A stretch of 64,000 nucleotides of DNA from Kuschelorhynchus macadamiae (Eukaryota; Arthropoda; Insecta; Coleoptera; Curculionidae), in the NCBI GenBank assembly GCA_030620095.1, contig JAUTXW010001615.1:2440001-2504000 (forward strand), in the 5' to 3' direction. A model generated the notes under the pieces. The model was given only the letters and a program-made list of their open reading frames with translations. It was not told the origin of the DNA and searched no databases. This document shows positions 59,301 to 64,000 of this stretch, one piece after another; positions within the stretch are counted from its first letter, which is position 1; each line of letters starts with the position of its first letter. Position numbers and translations under genes: made by a program.

Positions 59301-62300
59301 CCTCGCCAATATATTTAACAAATCTATCATTTCGGCTTTGGAATAACGTGTGACGTTTCTGTTCATCTTTAACAACTAACAACTTCACTAAAATAATATT
59401 CTTTAAAAAGTAAACTACCGAAAGTTTGACAAATCTTTGATTAACTTGTTGCCCGGCAACCAAACGACAGTATTTGCACAGGTATCTCGATAGACGATAA
59501 CCAAGTTTAAACACGTTAAAGAAATTAGGAGTTAGATTCTGCAGCGAGCCCGGGAATGCGGATTATAAGAAGAGAGTTGTTAACAAGCCTTTTTTTAATG
59601 AGGAAAATCAGCCACGAGTTTTTTTTTGAAACATATATTTTGTTTATAATAAATATTGTTCCGTCGTTATTTAATATCTACTCGTTTAGTTATTGCAGAT
59701 ATGTTGCCACTTCGTTATTCCTAAATTCATATGTTTTTAAGCTAAAAACAAGTAAAAATCGGCCTCTTGGCCACTTTAATTAATAGTGGTGCTTACTATG
59801 GTACAAGCTGAAGTACCAACTTTCGTATACTCATGGTACCTATTTCATTAGATAGGTTTTACAATAATGCAAATTAGCCAAAATACTGATTTTCAACTGT
59901 TCATAGCTCCGAAACTATTAGGTTTAAAGGTGTAATATCTTATATAAAAAGTGTTTAGAATTTTCGGGAGAATCCAAAAATGCAATAATATACAGGGTGT
60001 TTCATTTAAAATAAGCAAAATAACCATAATTTTTTCGCGTAATTTTTTTATTTGATGTTCAATTGTTTTTATCATAAATTATCCTTATTCCTCTCTAAAA
60101 TCCCTACAACTTTTGTTTTTACGATTTTTCAATATCTTTTAAAATAAAGAAATTATAAAGGTGTTTATCCTTCGTTGGACAACCCTGTACAAAATTATCA
60201 TTATATCCATTACTTTTAGCTATATTTTTAATCCGATTCATTTCATTGTTAAAACGTTCTCTACTTAATGGAAAATTGACTAACCTCTGAGTTAAGAAAT
60301 GAAATTGATGTTATATACCTATCAGTATTAGTAAATTTCCTATAAATATCAAATTCTAATTTATCGTTATTTCTAACAACTAACGTGTCCAAATTTTCTG
60401 TTTTATTATGAAAAATAGCAAATATATCGTCTACGTATCTATACCACACCCTTGGGAAATACTTGAGTTCTTTTTTGAACTGAGTTTCTAATCTACCCAT
60501 AAACAAATTTGCAAGGAACGGAGATAAGCAATTGTCCATTACAGTTCCCTCAAGTTGTTTATAATATTTATTGTTGAACTGAAAAAAAAATTGATTCATA
60601 CATAACTTTGTAAGAAGCAAATATTCATCAATAATTTCTTTCTTCAAATTATTGATTTCAAGTAGTTTCTTTAGGTACTCTAAAGCTAGTGGTATGGGTA
60701 CACTAGGAAATAATGAGCTTACATCAAAAGATATTAAAATTACACCTTCTTTTAAGTGAACAGTTTTAATTTTATATAAGAATTCTAACGAGTTAGTAAC
60801 TCTTCTACTAACCATTTTGAAATATTATACGTTGGTGATCCAACAGCTGAAACAATAGGTCTCATGGACTTCCCAGGTCATCTGCTGATGATGCTTACTT
60901 GGTTAGCGAAACGCGTGTCCAGAACGTAACAAGTTGTGATGTAGTGTGGTTAGAACTCTTGTAGTTTGATCTATCTTCCACCACAGGTTCCAGTGTTAGG
61001 ACTTAAGATATTTTAACGTTTTTTTTTTTAGGTGCCACCGCTGCAGAAGATTGGACTCAGTCTCTCCAAAGACAGCTCGAATTATACGAGTACTTGCAAA
61101 CATCTGAAGGTGCGTTCGCCGGAGGTGTAACTAACTCCTGGAAGGGACGTTATGCTCAACCTGATTCCGATTTATTGAATGACACTTTCCACGGAATGTT
61201 CTACGATTGGGAGCCCGTAAGTACCATTATCGCCTAGTCCCAGGAAGAGGATTTTAATTTGCATGTTGAAAATAATTTAAAATTGTGTCATATAATTCAT
61301 AGGATACGAACTATTATACTTATAAAAAAGCCCCCATATTGTTCGCTAAGTACATATAATAATAATAATGATAATAACAAGGATGGGCGGACGACTTATG
61401 TGTTAACACTAGATAAGTGGCCCTCCAGAAATGCCCTTTTTCTTTTTTCGTTTTTTTTTGTACACTTTTTTAAATTTATGCTTATTGGGTAAACTTTAAG
61501 AGATACCAAAAATGTGATACCAAATCAACCATCAAAACAAATCAAGGCTACCTCAATTCGTTTTACAGCTACATATCATTTTTAAAAATCTGTTAATTTT
61601 GGGAGGTCCCTGTATCTTGGATGTTATTGAAAAGAGAAAAAAATTGTTAAAATATAAGTTTTATAGAATTTTCCGTAGAATCCAGTTGCATACTTATTTT
61701 TTTTAAATACCATAATTTAAAAGTTATGATATAAAGTTGCTTTTTTTTTAATGGAACTATATATTTATTATTTTCATTTAGAATTAAATTATCTTTTCAA
61801 TAATAATACACATTCCATATTTAAACTAGTATAAAAAAACATAATTCATCACTCTTTATAAACATTAATCGAAATTGTCATTACTAATACAAAATAACTA
61901 AATTTTTATAACTCTATAGATAGCTCTAAACATAGTTTATCGTTAAACTATGTAATAACGTAATAACTAGGCTTTGGAAACATTTGTTCGATACCATGTC
62001 ACTCATGTTGCTTGCTATTATGACAGTTTAAGTCTTAAAGAATTGCAAAGCAAAATGGCATACGATAACATGCAAAAGTATAATATGCTAGACTGTTACG
62101 TTGAATCTGGAAAAAATAGTATTGCAGCATCAGAACTATACTAATATCCTGAGAGAAGGCAGCTATTTGTTAATATATTTAAAAGATTGGAAAATAATAT
62201 TCAGCTCTATGGGGCGATATAAAAGCCGAGACCTAAGTCATATTAGAAGGAGAATAGTGAAGTAGCAGAAATAAATACATTTGCATATGTTGTAGCTAAT

Positions 62301-63950
62301 CCAAATTCATCATCGAGGCAGATTAGAAACGCAATAGATATTAACAGAAGAAAGGTTAAAAATATACTATAGATGTATAATTTTCGCTAGTAATATTACA
62401 GAAAAGTGAACAGTTTTCAACCAGGGGATTTGTCTTTGGTATCTTGAGAATTGCCGAAGGGATAATATGTTTTTCAGAAAAATTATTTGATCCGATGAAG
62501 TTGGAACTGACACAAAAATACGTATTGGGCAGTTGAAAATCCACCACCTCATCTAGATCGCGTCATACAGGGCAGTGTGTTATTGTGTATTTTAAGATAA
62601 GGTACCAGAAATTCAAGGAATGAATAATGGATATTTCCAACAAGATGGCGCCCCAAGGCCATAACGCCCGAAGAGACGGCATTTTCTTGATAAGTGGTTA
62701 GATACTAATGGTTCAGTCAGGTGGCCACCTCGATCACCTGACTTGACCCCTTTTAGTTGAGAAACCCCAAAAAAAGAAATATATAGTTAGTACTAATAAT
62801 ATCGATGAACTAAAAATAAGATAAAGAAATAGAAATGCCATTAACAGTACTGAAAAATGTGAGAATGTTTTAAATTAAATAGTTTAAGGATTAGATTTAT
62901 TATTTTTTATACTTTTTTTTTAATTAATTATGGTGGCAATTTGAGATTTAATAAACAGTGACTAGAGCTATCTAAATAGATAGGTTAGTTGTTTTGTGTC
63001 AGTTCAAATTTTTAAAAACGCCCTCTGCTGAAGAACGAATTGAAGTAGCTATGATTTGTTTTGATGGTTGATTTGGTATCAAGAAAGCGAGGTCAGATTT
63101 TTGGTGTCTCCTATAGTTTACCCAATAGCGTAAAAGTATCGAAAAAGCTCCACCCTGTATAGGGTGTTCACTTATATTCTGATACACACTTACAGAGTTT
63201 ATGATTCAAGATTGAAGAAAATGTTGAATATAAAAGTTATTTGGTTTTACCTGAACCATCAGAATCTGTCAAAAGAATAGAAAAATCAACAGGAATGTAA
63301 AAAATTGAGCATCGATTGTTCACGTATATTCCGATACCCACTAACAGAGTTTATGATTCAAGATTGAAGACAATGTTGAATAAAAAAGTTATATGGTTTC
63401 ATGTGAACAATCAGAATCTGTCAACAGAATAAAAAACAATTGGAATGTAAAAAAATTAGCATCGACTTTTGTTATTTTAAATGAAATGCTCTGTATAATA
63501 TTATTTCACTGATTGTAAAAATACCAGGTTTGATACACTTATATTTAAAGACAACCAAGAAAATTGACAATAACCCTGCCGTAAGAGGCAGTGTATTTCT
63601 TTCTAATGACTTTACATGCGTATGTTCCCTCTCTCGCTTAAAATAACCAATGCCAACTTGAAATTTTTCCTAATACCTAATAAAAATGTTGTCTTTTATG
63701 TTACAGGTCTACCATGACCCACCATCCAACAGATGGTTCGGTATGCAACCCTGGTCCGCTGATCGTCTCGCCCAATACTACTACGTCACTGGTGACAGCA
63801 CAGCTAAAACTCTTTTGGACAAATGGGTAACCTGGGTAGAAAGTGTCGTTCAATTCAATGGTGATGACTTTAGCATCCCCAGTAACCTTGCCTGGTCTGG
63901 TAATCCACCAAATGTCCATGTCTCCGTTGAAAGCTACGGCCAGGATGTGG
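40088..63950 (+). CDS. Secreted glycoside hydrolase family 48 protein (beetle GH48), 3' partial, eight exons
   Basis: Spliced exons: 40088-40293, 49686-49894, 51723-51948, 55244-55447, 55592-55696, 55811-55947, 61032-61216, 63707-63950. All borders are GT-AG and phases agree, giving 505 codons plus one base without a stop. Residues 1-17 are a signal peptide (hydrophobic FALLAISLVVSV, cleavage after VHA), so the protein is secreted, probably into the gut lumen or moulting fluid. GH48 landmarks: ETLIVEAPDQGHETTSEA (48-67), SYYVWLEAMYG (69-79), MHWLLDVDNVYGFG, YKYTAAPDADARAIQAMYWA (about 235-254), WSWRIGDGAAHFGYQNP (331-347), DTFHGMFYDWEP. From family knowledge the general acid is the Glu of TTSEA (E66 here), and D242 or D244 is a candidate base. 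Bacterial GH48 enzymes are reducing-end cellobiohydrolases. Beetle members are thought to act on chitin-type substrates after horizontal transfer from bacteria. The catalytic domain is usually about 620-640 residues, so one or more exons lie past the window. No dockerin or binding module is seen so far. Confidence 0.95.
40921..43403 (-). mobile_element. hAT element copy B in GH48 intron 1
   Basis: Ends are CAGGGGCGTGCGGTG at 40921 and, inverted, CAGGGGCGTGCAGTCC at 43403. It is the same family as copy A (9363-14260) in opposite orientation and without the piggyBac. The transposase is broken. The adjacent 8-bp flanks (TTTAAAAC and CTGTCAAA) do not match, so the target duplication is lost or the ends are misplaced. 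It lies antisense within GH48 intron 1. Confidence 0.88.
41200..43160 (-). pseudogene. hAT transposase (ZMYM1/DUF4371-like), broken copy B
   Basis: The 43159-42902 frame corresponds to the N-terminal leader. The 42893-42027 frame holds FPDLNHFHKAVERHIMSKAH, LINVVCFLGQHELGFRGHDE, SVFRGTSNRIQNDLIS and FIAIVLDETTDITNFSQLSI (first catalytic Asp). The 41896-41474 frame continues with KVAPTRWNYNGRLVLKVSEN. The C-terminal dimerisation block lies further down (near 41215-41060) in broken frames. It lacks the ISHFYPEKQYEQFKWLKG segment kept in copy A, but keeps the 78-residue block A has lost. Confidence 0.85.
43404..44319. other. GH48 intron 1 sequence, nothing recognised
   Basis: AT-rich intron DNA between the hAT copy and the Helitron. 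No coding or repeat signal. Confidence 0.4.
44320..45761 (+). mobile_element. Non-autonomous Helitron in GH48 intron 1
   Basis: It begins TCTAATATATAAAATTCTCG at 44320 directly after an A, and ends GGGTCAGCTAG at 45761 directly before a T, the Helitron A/T insertion rule with 5' TC and 3' CTAG ends. A perfect 6-bp hairpin (GGCAAA at 45733, loop ACAACG, TTTGCC at 45745) lies 11 bases before the end, as expected. There is no Rep/helicase gene. Inside is a GGGTTCCGTACCCAAAGGGT segment (about 45377-45520), itself a widespread insect repeat. Confidence 0.93.
45762..46315. other. GH48 intron 1 sequence, nothing recognised
   Basis: Includes a GTCTGTCTGTAGG/GTCCGTCAGTC stretch near 46219-46250 related to a similar run at 50378 and in the Helitron. 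Otherwise AT-rich and non-coding. Confidence 0.4.
46316..46361. repeat. (TA)n microsatellite, left side of fold-back
   Basis: About 22 TA units immediately left of the fold-back element. Confidence 0.9.
46363..47251. mobile_element. Fold-back element with about 370-base arms
   Basis: 46363-46735 and 46880-47251 are long inverted copies: GGCTACAATACAAAACAGAACTTTA (first 20: GGCTACAATACAAAACAGAA) on the left mirrors the right arm near 47121-47147, and GGGGCTGAAGTAAAAC mirrors GTTTTACTTCAGCCCC. The loop is about 145 bases and it is non-coding. Both sides abut (TA)n tracts, suggesting insertion into a TA microsatellite or TA-rich ends. Confidence 0.85.
47287..47337. repeat. (TA)n microsatellite, right side of fold-back
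   Basis: About 25 TA units to the right of the fold-back element, matching the tract on its left. Confidence 0.9.
47340..49190 (-). pseudogene. DDE transposase split by a fold-back insertion
   Basis: The N-terminal DNA-binding part is at 49184-48786 (NIHETVAKALGIGITTVQKI, then a Lys-rich linker). The catalytic part resumes at 47938-47699: LKILCFRYKKDCNRRFVCEL, RKMVFLDETWIFSNGSGSK (first catalytic Asp). Then, in shifted frames, LIILDNASYHSRILNKQPTS (about 47525-47465, second catalytic Asp) and PWKKSDIYNWLI. Between them 47888-48793 is foreign: its ends are inverted copies of about 140 bases. This is the same family as 20064-20700. It lies antisense in GH48 intron 1 and is non-functional. Confidence 0.78.
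47888..48793. repeat. Inverted-repeat insertion inside the transposase relic
   Basis: CTTGTAAACAATTTTACCCA at about 47892 is mirrored by the segment ending GTTTACAAG near 48791, and similarity extends about 140 bases into both arms (ATGGATGAACCTC against the inverse near 48690). The middle (48340-48550) is unusually GC-rich and unrecognised. Confidence 0.65.
49686..49894 (+). CDS. GH48 coding exon 2
   Basis: Acceptor TTTTAG at 49680-49685, donor GTAAGT at 49895. Codes from S69 to residue 138 plus one base: SYYVWLEAMYGAIQGDF, AWENLETYIIPKLQSSN and PATYAAELDQPSDYPSQI, all recognisable GH48 blocks. Confidence 0.94.
49895..51722 (+). other. GH48 intron 2, repeat scraps only
   Basis: There is no gene in it. 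It contains a piece related to the 224-bp tandem repeat (about 51395-51470), an inverse GCATCGAAACGT-type motif (about 50641-50672), and four CCTAA units at about 50981-51000. Confidence 0.6.
51723..51948 (+). CDS. GH48 coding exon 3
   Basis: Acceptor TTTTTTTAG, donor GTAAGT at 51949. Residues 139-213 plus two bases: DPIYAELESAYGSSDIY, MHWLLDVDNVYGFGN, then YQRGPEESVWRTIPQPTCDQ, conserved in bacterial and beetle GH48. Confidence 0.94.
52421..54787 (-). mobile_element. Mariner-like element with about 430-bp inverted repeats in GH48 intron 3
   Basis: The left end is CACGGTGTCCGGATTTGG and the right end read inward is CAGGGTGACCGGATTTGG, with TA on both outer sides (52419-52420, 54788-54789). 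The inverted repeats extend to about 52845 and 54345 with high similarity. A transposase gene lies between them on the minus strand. Part of the repeat is related to 8098-8346. Confidence 0.88.
53130..54200 (-). pseudogene. Mariner-like transposase, frameshifted
   Basis: Reading down from about 54200: a helix-turn-helix region with YPERRQP-like sequence (about 54050), VQEILKKHKYHPYKFRLVQD-like sequence, then LQPGDAERRVVFCNWFRERC (53797-53576) with KVIWSDEAHISNSGILSRHN (first catalytic Asp). Then TNQWIGTNRPIRWPPRSPDL with SILDFFLWGYLENRIYKD (53410-53180), the WPPRSPDL box with the last catalytic residue. Frames shift between segments, so this copy is inactive. Confidence 0.83.
55244..55447 (+). 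CDS. GH48 coding exon 4
   Basis: Acceptor TCCTGTAG, donor GTATAT at 55448. Residues 214-281: YGGTNGFLDLFTGDSSYAHQ, YKYTAAPDADARAIQAMYWA and SKMGDFL. The APDADARA segment contains the candidate catalytic base (D242/D244). Confidence 0.94.
55592..55696 (+). CDS. GH48 coding exon 5
   Basis: Only 144 bases after exon 4; acceptor CTTCCTGCAG, donor GTATGT. Residues 282-316: YSLFDKYFKKIGNCYDAQAC and GKDSAHYLINW. Confidence 0.94.
55811..55947 (+). CDS. GH48 coding exon 6
   Basis: Acceptor TTTCTTATAG, donor GTAATT. Residues 317-362: YFAWGGSYNAQYGWSWRIGD, AAHFGYQNPLTAYVLAND. These aromatic-rich blocks line the substrate tunnel in bacterial GH48 structures (family knowledge). Confidence 0.94.
56000..56215 (-). 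pseudogene. Short DDE transposase fragment
   Basis: The minus frame gives SDDRAIIYFGETWFDILDIV then PKGWPEF, corresponding to IYLDETWF.....GW of the relic at 20385-20440 (YLDRTWFDTHDTPKTGW). Nothing else of the protein is preserved. Confidence 0.55.
56272..56345 (-). tRNA. tRNA-like Pol III unit (pseudo-tRNA or SINE head)
   Basis: On the minus strand the cloverleaf can be drawn: acceptor CTCTCGG/TCAAGAG (one mismatch, one wobble), D arm GCTT...GAGT, and T arm GTGGGTTCGAATCCCAC, which is perfect and contains a consensus B box (GGTTCGAATCC). An A-box-like TAGCTTAGTTG is present and a T6 terminator follows four bases after the end. The anticodon arm does not pair at normal length and position 33 is not U, so it is probably a pseudo-tRNA or the head of a SINE rather than a working tRNA. 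Confidence 0.5.
56923..56968 (-). ncRNA. Hammerhead ribozyme motif, left PLE end
   Basis: On the minus strand: TCTG (stem I), CTGATGA core, stem II GCTAAC-TCG-GTTAGC (perfect), GAAA core, a minimal stem III, UUC cleavage triplet, then CAGA (stem I partner). It is in the sense orientation of the PLE, downstream of its GIY-YIG domain. Hammerheads with minimal stem III are established for PLE terminal repeats. Activity here is inferred. Confidence 0.78.
57023..57595 (-). pseudogene. PLE C-terminal GIY-YIG endonuclease part
   Basis: About 190 codons open to the stop at 57023: VHKLVNRHKHKKILKDATT, VFKNVGFRVAYKTENSLKTF, then SGTYEISCNHCDLKYVGQSK with RSINIRFKEPMTHL (the GIY-YIG nuclease; GTY and KYVGQS form the signature) and a tail ALENNHQIGISNLKLIKN. 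The first four residues of the apparent ORF come from the mariner end and are not part of the PLE protein. Confidence 0.88.
57598..60187 (-). mobile_element. Mariner-like element with about 545-bp inverted repeats nested in the PLE
   Basis: Starts CAGGGTTGTCCAACGAAGGG at 57598 and ends with its mirror CCTTCGTTGGACAACCCTG at 60187. TA occurs immediately outside both ends (57596-57597 and 60188-60189). The inverted repeats run to about 58142 and 59640 and are nearly identical, so the insertion is young or the arms are kept similar by conversion. A broken transposase lies on the minus strand. Confidence 0.94.
58393..59370 (-). pseudogene. Mariner-like transposase, frameshifted
   Basis: From about 59370: a helix-turn-helix with YLDRYPDRRQPSLGTLKKLG and KFRETGNVDYKKRVVVNKPV (59183 on), NEENQLRVLLSIYENPIQST; a frameshift near 58975; then MLFTDESTFRSDRTMNRHNI (58896; first catalytic Asp), VWGGIVNDYVIGPYFFQGNL, NMWFQHDGAPPHGTRDVTYF (second Asp) and EGPILWPPRSPDLSPLDYFL with WGFV (third). 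At 58393-58420 another frame continues. It has all three catalytic blocks but is frameshifted. Confidence 0.88.
60190..60815 (-). pseudogene. PLE reverse transcriptase core, truncated
   Basis: The open segment 60815-60261 has VILISFDVSSLFPSVPIPLA (catalytic Asp block), EGTVMDNCLSPFLANLFMGR, RVWYRYVDDIFAIF (YVDD box) and NDKLEFDIYRKFTNTDRYIT. A frameshift near 60290 leads to ERFNNEMNRIKNIAKSNGYN up to the mariner junction. The N-terminal RT region (KADKG box) is absent. Confidence 0.87.
60881..60923 (+). ncRNA. Hammerhead ribozyme motif, right PLE end
   Basis: TCTG (60881-60884), CTGATGA (60885-60891), stem II GCTTAC-TTG-GTTAGC with one mismatch, GAAA (60908-60911), stem III ACGCGTGT (AC/GT pairs), C at 60919 completing a GUC cleavage site, and CAGA (60920-60923) pairing with TCTG. 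All core positions fit the type I consensus. It is antisense to the PLE coding strand because the end is inverted. Confidence 0.82.
61032..61216 (+). CDS. GH48 coding exon 7
   Basis: Follows a 5.1-kb intron packed with a PLE and a mariner-like element. T-rich acceptor ending AG at 61031, donor GTAAGT. Residues 363-424: AAEDWTQSLQRQLELYEYLQ, GAFAGGVTNSWKGRYAQP and DTFHGMFYDWEP. Confidence 0.94.
61463..63157 (+). mobile_element. Decayed mariner-like element in GH48 intron 7
   Basis: The left segment TATTGGGTAAACT...CCAAATCAACCATC (61483-61535) is mirrored at 63060-63127 (GATGGTTGATTTGG ... TTTACCCAATA). Outer ends appear as CACTTTTT after TA (61461) and CACCCTG before TA (63157), both degenerate. 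A broken transposase lies inside on the + strand. Confidence 0.72.
62040..62770 (+). pseudogene. Mariner-like transposase relic
   Basis: Pieces in several frames: YNMLDCYVESGKNSIAASEL then YPERRQLFVNIFKRLENN (N-terminal domain), RKII*SDEVGT (first Asp box, with stop), NNGYFQQDGAPRP (second), and SVRWPPRSPDLTPF (third). There are many stops. It belongs to the same broad subgroup as the elements at 52421-54787 and 57598-60187. Confidence 0.75.
63169..63467 (+). repeat. Tandem duplication of about 150 bp in GH48 intron 7
   Basis: Two copies begin near 63176 and 63327: AGAGTTTATGATTCAAGATT, then ATGTTGAATAAAAAAGTTAT-like sequence, then TCAGAATCTGTCAA and GAGCATCGA/TAGCATCGA. Non-coding. Confidence 0.85.
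63707..63950 (+). CDS. GH48 coding exon 8, last exon visible
   Basis: Acceptor TTATGTTACAG, donor GTAAGT at 63951, 50 bases before the window ends. Residues 425-505: VYHDPPSNRWFGMQPWSADR, LAQYYYVTGD, DKWVTWVESVVQ, VESYGQDVG. The remaining C-terminal 100 or so residues should lie downstream. Confidence 0.94.
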
Positions 63951-64000
63951 GTAAGTTTAATTGTTTGGTTCTCTGATTAAAGGAATCGTAATGGTCAGAA

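Larger units (their letters stand above)
56885..60965 (-). mobile_element. Penelope-like element with inverted ends and hammerhead motifs, split by mariner
   Basis: The coding order on the minus strand is RT (60815-60190) then GIY-YIG endonuclease (57595-57023). The outer ends (56885-56975 and 60865-60965) are inverted copies (CAAGAGTTCTAACCACACTA on the left mirrors the right end) and each contains a hammerhead ribozyme motif. The mariner-like element at 57598-60187 interrupts it; across one TA the frame joins as NGYNDNF then VHKLVNRHKH. The 5' part of RT is missing, cut off by the inverted end. It lies in GH48 intron 6. Confidence 0.9.

Noticed and set aside
63701..63919. Minus frame opposite GH48 exon 8
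   Set aside because: Shadow of the coding exon.

Overview
The window looks like nuclear DNA of a plant-feeding beetle (Coleoptera, most likely Phytophaga: leaf beetles, longhorns, weevils). It is AT-rich and intron-rich, full of insect-type transposons, and has no operons, Shine-Dalgarno sites or prokaryotic gene density. The lineage call rests on the only host gene seen, a secreted glycoside hydrolase family 48 (GH48) protein. Among animals GH48 is established knowledge mainly from phytophagan beetles, where it is thought to have come from bacteria by horizontal transfer. Species cannot be named from sequence alone.

Layout. Bases 1-40000 hold no convincing host gene. They are a graveyard of mobile elements: Tc1/mariner relics (1.6, 7.0-8.3, 20, 32.6 kb); a Jockey-like LINE between 130-bp direct repeats (2.7-6.9 kb); a hAT element (9.4-14.3 kb) carrying a probably intact piggyBac (11.06-13.58 kb); a 224-bp tandem repeat and two inverted Penelope-like (PLE) fragments (14.4-17.5 kb); a CR1/Jockey-like LINE (21.2-24.7 kb); a second hAT family with GGTCTC hexamer arrays and a perfect 8-bp target-site duplication (24.88-27.03 kb); and several fold-back elements and LINE scraps up to 38.4 kb. 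Two oppositely oriented 30-bp minisatellite arrays (38.5 and 39.7 kb) lie just upstream of the host gene.

The GH48 gene runs on the + strand from 40080 past the window end. Eight coding exons are visible (40088-40293, 49686-49894, 51723-51948, 55244-55447, 55592-55696, 55811-55947, 61032-61216, 63707-63950). All have GT-AG borders and consistent phase, giving 505 codons plus one base with no stop. A splice acceptor 8 bases before the ATG implies an upstream non-coding exon. The last part of the catalytic domain lies beyond the window.

The GH48 introns explain most of the sequence after 40 kb. Intron 1 (9.4 kb) holds a second hAT copy, a textbook non-autonomous Helitron, a fold-back element between TA microsatellites and a broken DDE transposase. 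Intron 3 holds a mariner-like element with about 430-bp inverted repeats. Intron 6 holds a tRNA-like unit and a PLE whose inverted ends each carry a hammerhead ribozyme motif; that PLE is split by a mariner-like element with about 545-bp inverted repeats inserted at TA. Intron 7 holds another mariner relic and a tandem duplication. The nesting gives relative ages: hAT before piggyBac at 9-14 kb, and PLE before mariner at 57-60 kb.
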